Assembly (NCBI GenBank): GCA_034509735.1
Contig: JACGWO010000011.1
Location: 26,396,979-26,460,978, forward strand
Direction of reading: 5' to 3'
DNA from: Sesamum alatum
Taxonomy: Eukaryota; Streptophyta; Magnoliopsida; Lamiales; Pedaliaceae
Length of the DNA: 64,000 bases
Numbering within the stretch: the stretch's first letter is position 1; each line of letters begins with the position of its first letter. Made by a program: the position numbers and the translations under genes. Shown piece after piece: positions 59,486 to 64,000 of this stretch. The notes beneath the pieces were generated by a model, which was not told the DNA's origin, ran no database searches, and saw nothing but the letters and a program-made list of their open reading frames with translations.

Positions 59486-59805
59486 CACTAGAAAAAAAAA
59501 TATATATTAGCTATATTTTTAATGATCATGGTTAAAAATTGTGGTAAATAATTATTATTAACTATGGTTAAATAAAAATCGATGCAAAAACTAGATTTTC
59601 CACCATGAAAAACTTATTTGCCACGATTTTTAGCCGTGGTAAAAACATTCGCCATGGCTTTTAGCCATGACAAATGTTTTAGCCACCCTCGCAAAAACCA
59701 CGATCGACAATCGTTGCGTGACCGTAGTCAATGACTATTCGTTACGATTATTCAACATTAACCATGGCAATTAGCCATGGTTAAATATCATATTTTTTTG
59801 TAGTG
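59486..59805. mobile_element. CACTA-type MITE, copy 1
   Basis: Starts CACTAGAAAAAAAAATATAT and ends ATATTTTTTTGTAGTG. It is flanked by ggg on both sides (59483-59485, 59806-59808), the 3-bp duplication of CACTA elements. The body holds many short words such as ttagccatgg in both orientations. No coding capacity. Confidence 0.88.
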
Positions 59806-59808
59806 GGG

Positions 59809-60950
59809 TATTTATTTCATCTTATGTGAACTTATTATAATTTATTATTTCACCATTAACATGTGTAATTTGAATACTATTAATTAATAAAATATTAATT
59901 GATGTTTTAAAATTATAGTATAATTAAAGCTTCTAAAAATAAAATTAGCTGGAAAACAACGTAACCAAGTTTTTTTAGAGTTATATCAAATAATCAATTT
60001 GAGTTGACAAACAAATGTCTAAATATATTTTATATGTTTGTCTTTTGGCAAACATTCCATGTTAAGGGTTGGTAGTGAGAGTTGACAATAGAAATAGTAC
60101 CTACCAAACACCAACACCACTTAATTATTTTCTAAAGAGGTTGTTGGTATTGCATAATCATTTGTTATGGTTACCGATGCGTAATTGAGTTTTGAGGTAC
60201 TGTAAAAATAAAAATTGATAAAGTATTTAAATAAAATAAGAGTATAAAGTTTATAAGATCTTAATTATGATAAATTTGTTAAAATTTTATAAATAAGTTG
60301 AGAACTCATTACTTTTTTTTTAAAGAGTTTATAAGTTCCTTACGTTTTATTTTAATTAGAGCTTATAATAAGGTCATTTTTCAGAATATTTATTGAACCC
60401 TAAATTAGTACGTAAACTCTCAAACTTTTTATAAGATGCTTTAAAGAGCTTATAAGCTCTCACACAAACACCGTCTAAATTATATTTATATTCGTTGAGG
60501 TCCGAATATATAAATACTCCATATTCTTTGTAAAATTATAAGAATATTTCTTGAAGTTATAGTTGTAATTATAAATATTCACCCTTATCCAGATGCAAAA
60601 GTTTACACAAACCGCTTCAGATACATTATACGAACACCCTCTCAAGGGGTGTAACCGGAATTTGGCAAAGAATGTGGAATATTTGGATCTAACCTCAAAG
60701 AGTGTCAATGTAATTTATCCAAATTCATTTAAAAATCATGAGATCTTGTTTAACTTATAAAATTAAAATGTTATAATTCAAAAAATTACGATGAATTCAA
60801 GATTATAGGATGAGGTTTATTATATCATCTAATATATTCAAATTAAAATACTAATAAAATACCTTAATTATTTTAAATCAAATTCCAGATCAAATAATGC
60901 ATTCAAAATAAATAAAGAAATAACAAACTTCTGAAAATAGACATGATATA
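59809..60950. other. AT-rich intergenic DNA
   Basis: No supported gene. Short fragments of repeat-like sequence (gtaaaagtgt-type words near 60590-60720) occur without clear ends. Confidence 0.3.
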
Positions 60951-61646
60951 CAGTAGAACCTCTGTAAATTAATACTCAATAAATTAATAATTTCTCTAAA
61001 ATAATATTTTTTTTGGTTTCCGACTTGAGCCCAAGGTCTAAATTAATAATTTCAATAAATTACTAAGATAATAATTTTTCAGAAGACCCTTATGGTCTCC
61101 AATATTATAAATTAATAATTATACAAAAGCACAAATATAACTAGCACAACTTAATTAGTAAAATATGATTCTATTTGTTGTTTGCAAATCTTTTTGAGTG
61201 CATATGGGGTGATATCTCTTATACTCACATAGTGTTTTACGTATTTGATCTGTCATGGTTGATTTTTGGATACCTTTCAAATGTGAAGCCATGGTTGGTT
61301 GGTTTTGATTTGGATTGACTAATTGCGAATGTTTGATGTTGTTTATACAGTGATTGATTTCCTTACCTAAATGAACTTGCATTAAGTTTTAACTAATACT
61401 ACGTACATCTATGAACTTTATTTTTTTAGGGGGATGTATAATATTTAATTAATCACATTGTACATGAACATCATTCAATTAGTCAATACAATGTATATGT
61501 TTTATTCATGAAGAATAATGTAGGTTCATTGAATCGAAAAAAATCTCTTTAAATTAATAAATTTTTAACTTATCAATTAATTAATAGCCTTTTAAATTAA
61601 TAAAATTACGTGCTCCAGACATTATTAATTTATAAAGGTTTTACTG
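60951..61646 (-). mobile_element. Emigrant/Lemi1-like (pogo) element
   Basis: Begins CAGTAGAACCTCTGTAAATT and ends (inverse) AATTTATAAAGGTTTTACTG, with TA on both sides (60949-60950, 61647-61648). This closely resembles the terminal repeat of the Arabidopsis Emigrant MITEs, which also insert at TA. Subterminal runs of aattaataa extend the inverted repeat. At 696 bp it is longer than a typical Emigrant and keeps a piece of transposase on the minus strand. Confidence 0.85.
61155..61382 (-). pseudogene. Remnant of a pogo-type transposase, N-terminal domain
   Basis: The 75-codon frame contains MTDQIRKTLCEYKRYHPICT followed by QKDLQ. This matches the pattern R-x3-CEYK-x3-P-x3-QKDL found at the start of the CENP-B-type helix-turn-helix of Lemi1/pogo/Tigger transposases, as I remember it. 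The second helix, the DDE catalytic part and most of the protein are gone. The first 35 codons show no match. Confidence 0.6.
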
Positions 61647-61729
61647 TACTTATATTTATAGGACTTGCACACATAACTTATTACTTATGAGGTTTCAACC
61701 TTACCACTTAATACAACATCACTATTGTA

Positions 61730-62236
61730 AGGTTGTTAATGAACTTAAATACCCTCTTATTGTTTGAGAAATTGCCACAATGCACCCCAATTTTGATGGT
61801 CGTTTAACAACTAGTACAATTCCTTAGTTTCGGTTAGATTTTCATTCATTTTTTTGTCGTGAAATGACCAAAATGCCATTGTGGTATATGAATTATAATT
61901 TAACGTATTTTTTTTAAAAAAATAATTTTTTTTAATGACTAAGTGGATAATTTTTTGTACATTTTTTTAATTTCTCCATCCTCCTTGTCCAGATATTTTA
62001 CAAAAAAAAAGAAAGAAAATTCCAATGAATTTTGGGCAGATATTATAGAGTGATCAGTTAGATATATCAATCATGTAAATCACACTTATAATATATTTGA
62101 TGGGTTCTCATTTCAACTCAATAGATATAAATATTTTCAACTGAAACTTATAAATTAAATTTCATTATATTATTAATAAATGATATAGATATCTAAAGTT
62201 TTTTAAAATTCACTCTAAAGAGGTATTTGTAATAGC
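61730..62236. mobile_element. Decayed GGGTAAATTACA-family element
   Basis: Contains aaataccctcttattgtttg, aatgcaccccaattttgatg, gtgaaatgaccaaaatgcca and gaggtatttgtaatagc, in the order of copies A and B. The termini are not preserved. Confidence 0.45.
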
Positions 62237-62973
62237 TTAACTTAAATATTTATTAATTTTTTTAATTGAAAATAAGCTTAAAAAGGTATTTTTAATTAAT
62301 AAATTATTTATGTTAAACTAATTTAAACAAAAATACTATAAGTAGCTCCCCTCAACTTCTGCATTTTATTGATAAAATTGTATATATTAACTTTTTTACC
62401 CCAAACACTTTAACATCAATTCTTTTTCCAGTTTTCATTTTTATTTTCTAACACTTGTATCTCTCATTACAACTAAATTTACAATTTTTTCCCTCAAACA
62501 TATATATTCCCACAACAAAAGTAGACATGAATTGCAAACATCTTCTAACTCCGGATAATCTTAATGGGCATTTTATGTGTTCATGTCTTAATGCTGAAGT
62601 ATGGAATATGACTTAATATTACATTCAGGTCCAACGACCTCAAATCAAACTTGTAAACTTGTAACTTTATAATACTTTATAGGCTCGTTTGGTTAACATG
62701 ATTATGCAGTCTATCTTGCAGAATCACTTGTTAAGTTCGTGTGATTAGAACCCGATATTAATGGTTGGTGCGGTCTTATGGATAAGGAGACGAGTGATAG
62801 TGTATTGGAGTCGTCTAGATGGTAGATTAGAACACTTAAATGTTTTTTGGATTTTGACATGTTAAGGGAGTGGTCCACGTTTACACATTGCTAAGTGTAT
62901 AGATATTTACCTTTGGAGCTTAATAAACGGGTAGGGGCTGCCAAACTCTCCCGCCTAGGCACAGGCGGCTTTC

Positions 62974-63013
<40 letters not shown>

Positions 63014-63724
63014 AGGGCTTGTTTGCTTGGTGCGATGAGATTAGACGTGATGGAATTGGGTGGGATAAGAAATGAAATGATAATTAATCCCTCCATTCGA
63101 TATCTGTTGTTTAGTTTAACGTATTGTGTATCCTATAAAAATTCAATCTTGTGATTAATTGAAGGGATTATGAAGCATAATAACAGGTAAAAAGATCAAT
63201 AAGTGTAATCTTTTGAAATTATTTCTATATAAACCCTGCAATATGTGAATAATTATGAAAGATAATAATCCTCTGATTATTCATTGAGTTGACGTATTAC
63301 TATAAATATTTTTTTTTATTTGTCTAAATTCATATAAGCGACCAGAACTTTTCGAATTTATTTTAACTCAATTCAAACTAGAATTTCTCTCGGCACAACA
63401 TTAATAAGCAAAATGACTATTAACATTTAATTAACTATTAAAAAGAATAAAAAAAATTAAAGTACATCGTCATAAATTAAAAGAAAAAAGAGAATGAATC
63501 TAATTTTCACACTTATACATTACCAAAAAAAAAAAAAGCAACATTCGACACAAATTAAATGGAGATAATAAATTTAAAGAAAAATAAATAAAATATATCC
63601 ATTGCAAGTGCTTTTGTGCCCTTTATTATAATTGTCCAAGATCTCCTGCGTATATATATAATTAAGTCGAGCAAGAGAAATTTAATTTTACAAAATTAAA
63701 CTTAATTTATCAAAATAAAATATT
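62237..63724. other. AT-rich intergenic DNA with repeat fragments
   Basis: Includes fragments that begin like Harbinger/hAT MITEs (ggctcgtttggttaacatg at 62682, gcttggtgcgatgagattag at 63024) without matched ends, and an (AT)n run. The last 100-200 bp are probably the 3' UTR of the gene at 63725. Confidence 0.35.
62976..63011. repeat. (AT)n microsatellite
   Basis: Eighteen uninterrupted AT/TA units. Confidence 0.95.
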
Positions 63725-63799
63725 TTAAGCAGAAGGAGGAGGTTGTTGGAATTGTTGATACAAAGCTGCCAGCCTGCTGTAACCATCAATCGTCATTGG
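63725..63799 (-). CDS. Last coding exon of a gene extending past the right edge
   Basis: The minus strand reads AATGGCAG, an acceptor, followed by an open frame PMTIDGYSRLAALYQQFQQP ending PPPSA and a TAA stop at 63725-63727. The amphipathic Gln-rich tail followed by prolines looks like a protein end, and codon use fits coding DNA. Upstream exons lie beyond 64000 (63800-64000 would be intron). I do not recognise the family. Chance cannot be excluded for a 25-residue exon. Confidence 0.5.
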   Translation of the reverse strand, partial: PMTIDGYSRLAALYQQFQQPPPSA

Positions 63800-64000
63800 C
63801 TGCCATTAAAATATCATAATGTTAATTGCAATTAAATTAAATTGTATTTTTATTCTCATTTAAATGAAATTATATATTGTACTTTAGTTTAAGTTTATAA
63901 ATTAAATAATATTTATATTTCTCATTGAAATGAAACTTTTATTTCTATTGTTCTTTAGTTTAAGTTTAATTTCCAATAAAAAAAATCTTGGATGCAATTA
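63800..64000 (-). other. Probable intron upstream of the terminal exon
   Basis: AT-rich with no open frame. It contains a loosely duplicated phrase (ttctttagtttaagttta near 63950 and actttagtttaagttta near 63880). Confidence 0.35.

Overview
The window is nuclear DNA of a dicot plant. It has spliced genes with GT-AG introns, AT-rich intergenic DNA, plant-type transposable elements (Tat-like Ty3/gypsy, hAT, CACTA, an Emigrant/pogo-like element, a SINE and a LINE with a DUF4283-type first ORF), and a plant-specific QALGGH zinc-finger gene. The LINE ORF1 style suggests Lamiales, perhaps a Sesamum relative; this is recall, not a test. I see no bacterial, organellar or rRNA sequence.

Four host genes are visible, all on the minus strand. 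(1) 26-9501: a 15-exon gene for a large TRF4/PAP-type nucleotidyltransferase resembling Arabidopsis MEE44. I traced every exon to the stop codon. Reading phase holds across all introns except for two one-base losses in homopolymers. (2) 24565-29328: a two-exon gene for a proline- and RG-rich protein with two U1/matrin-type C2H2 fingers. (3) 52247-53728: an intronless C1-type C2H2 (ZAT-like) factor with an EAR-like motif. (4) 63725-63799: the last coding exon of a gene that continues past the right edge.

Most of the rest is repeat DNA in layers. Two related gypsy elements of about 10.6 kb (E1 at 11220-21783, E2 at 30106-40729) each hold gag-pol on the plus strand and, between pol and the 3' LTR, a spliced gene on the opposite strand with conserved intron sites. 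Both are dead, with different lesions. E1 sits inside an older hAT-like element. From 41.3 to 44.3 kb lies a decayed LINE, followed by minisatellites at 45.1-45.8 kb. From 47.3 to 51.5 kb a hAT copy has inserted, inverted, into an older member of its own family. From 54 to 62 kb there is a series of TIR elements, two CACTA MITEs with intact 3-bp duplications, and an Emigrant-like element that keeps a remnant of a pogo-type transposase.

The genes do not form a functional cluster; they are separate single-copy genes in a repeat-rich setting. The most unusual feature is the paired antisense spliced gene in the two gypsy elements. The most practical point is that the two frameshifts in gene 1 look like sequence errors.
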